Assembly: GCA_900756495.1 (NCBI GenBank)
Contig: CAAEKI010000291.1
Location: 1-13,727 of the forward strand
DNA: 13,727 nt
Direction: 5' to 3'
DNA from: an uncultured Oscillospiraceae bacterium
GTDB taxonomy: Bacteria > Bacillota > Clostridia > Oscillospirales > Oscillospiraceae
Shown here in pieces: positions 13,329 to 13,727 of the stretch. The notes below the pieces were generated by a model, which saw only the letters and a list, made by a program, of their open reading frames with translations, was not told the DNA's origin and did not search any database. The position numbers and the translations under genes were made by a program. The first letter of the stretch is position 1; every line of letters starts with the position of its first letter.

Positions 13329-13727
13329 TACCCTGCTGGGGGATATCACCACAGTCTCTTATGACGCCATCGCCAATGCTGCCAATACCACGCTGCTGGG
13401 CGGCGGAGGCGTGGATGGGGCTATCCACCGGGCGGCGGGCCCGGGGCTTCTGGCAGAGTGCCGCACGCTCCAAGGCTGTGAGACCGGCAGGGCCAAGATC
13501 ACCAAGGGCTACCGTCTGCCGGCCCGGTATGTCCTGCATACGCCCGGCCCCATCTGGCACGGCGGAGCGCAGGGGGAGGATGAGCTGCTCGCATCCTGCT
13601 ACCGCAGCTGTCTGGATTTGGCGGCGGAATATGGGTGCAAAACGGTGGCATTCCCTTCCATCTCAACCGGCGTCTATCATTTCCCGCTGGTCCGGGCGGC
13701 TCATATCGCCGTCCGAGCCGTCCGGGA
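13312..13727 (+). CDS. Macro-domain (ADP-ribose-binding) protein, 3' end outside window
   Basis: The ATG at 13312 opens a frame that stays open to the right edge (138 codons seen). It is a macro domain of the YmdB/MacroD-like type, which binds ADP-ribose and in many members removes O-acetyl groups from O-acetyl-ADP-ribose or ADP-ribose from proteins. Signatures are GDIT (10-13), NAAN (22-25), [14 protein letters not shown] (30-43), VLHTPGPIW (74-82) and [10 protein letters not shown] (116-125). The phosphate loop has His where Tyr or Gly is usual after STGVY. AAGGAGG (13296-13302) with 9-nt spacing supports this start. The gene overlaps the last 17 nt of ftsH in another frame, so it is probably translationally coupled to it. 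The C-terminal end is not visible. Confidence 0.93.
   Translation, partial: MSCLIDTLLGDITTVSYDAIANAANTTLLGGGGVDGAIHRAAGPGLLAECRTLQGCETGRAKITKGYRLPARYVLHTPGPIWHGGAQGEDELLASCYRSCLDLAAEYGCKTVAFPSISTGVYHFPLVRAAHIAVRAVR

Noticed and set aside
12102..13352. Minus-strand open frame of 416 codons opposite ftsH
   Set aside because: The frame mirrors ftsH codon bias in GC-rich DNA; there are no motifs and no start signals, and FtsH is certain.

Overview
The window reads as chromosomal core DNA of a GC-rich (by eye clearly above 50%) Gram-positive anaerobe of the class Clostridia, most likely an Oscillospiraceae relative (Flavonifractor/Lawsonibacter/Intestinimonas-like). The pointers are strong AGGAGG-type ribosome binding sites, TTG starts on two genes, the gdpP-rplI-dnaB string typical of Firmicutes, and the tilS-hpt-ftsH string also typical of that phylum. 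The genus is inference only. No prophage, insertion sequence, CRISPR array or integrase was seen.

Layout. Positions 1-180 hold a strong 15-bp hairpin that ends the minus-strand typA unit. typA (minus, TTG start at 2005) has a clear promoter at 2059-2087. A divergent promoter at 2152-2180 drives a tRNA-Arg(CCU) gene (2197-2273), which is followed by a 26-bp perfect palindrome and an RluA-family pseudouridine synthase gene (2336-3202). The minus-strand block 3306-3789 holds a small DUF4177-like gene with its own promoter and, directly behind it, a decayed and frameshifted gene tail that resembles a zinc-metallopeptidase C-terminus. ilvE (minus, 3984-5051) has a textbook terminator and a promoter at 5174-5202. 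The 360-bp gap between the divergent ilvE and gdpP (5052-5410) is the least ordinary DNA in the window: it contains overlapping divergent promoters, two strong hairpins with U-tracts on opposite strands, competing base-pairing options, and an extended -10 promoter for gdpP.

From 5411 to the right edge six genes run on the plus strand with short gaps: gdpP (c-di-AMP phosphodiesterase), rplI (ribosomal protein L9), dnaB (replicative helicase), tilS (tRNA-Ile lysidine synthase), hpt (hypoxanthine phosphoribosyltransferase) and ftsH (membrane AAA protease). A seventh, a macro-domain (ADP-ribose-binding) protein, starts inside the end of ftsH and runs off the window. dnaB/tilS overlap by 1 nt and ftsH/macro by 17 nt, which suggests translational coupling.

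Taken together this is mostly a translation, tRNA-modification, replication and nucleotide-signalling housekeeping region. The points that go beyond routine annotation are the structured ilvE-gdpP intergenic RNA region, the broken metallopeptidase-like remnant, the macro-domain gene coupled to ftsH, and minor departures from consensus (an A-C mismatch in the tRNA T-stem, a Tyr in the FtsH pore motif). I found no convincing large undescribed system.
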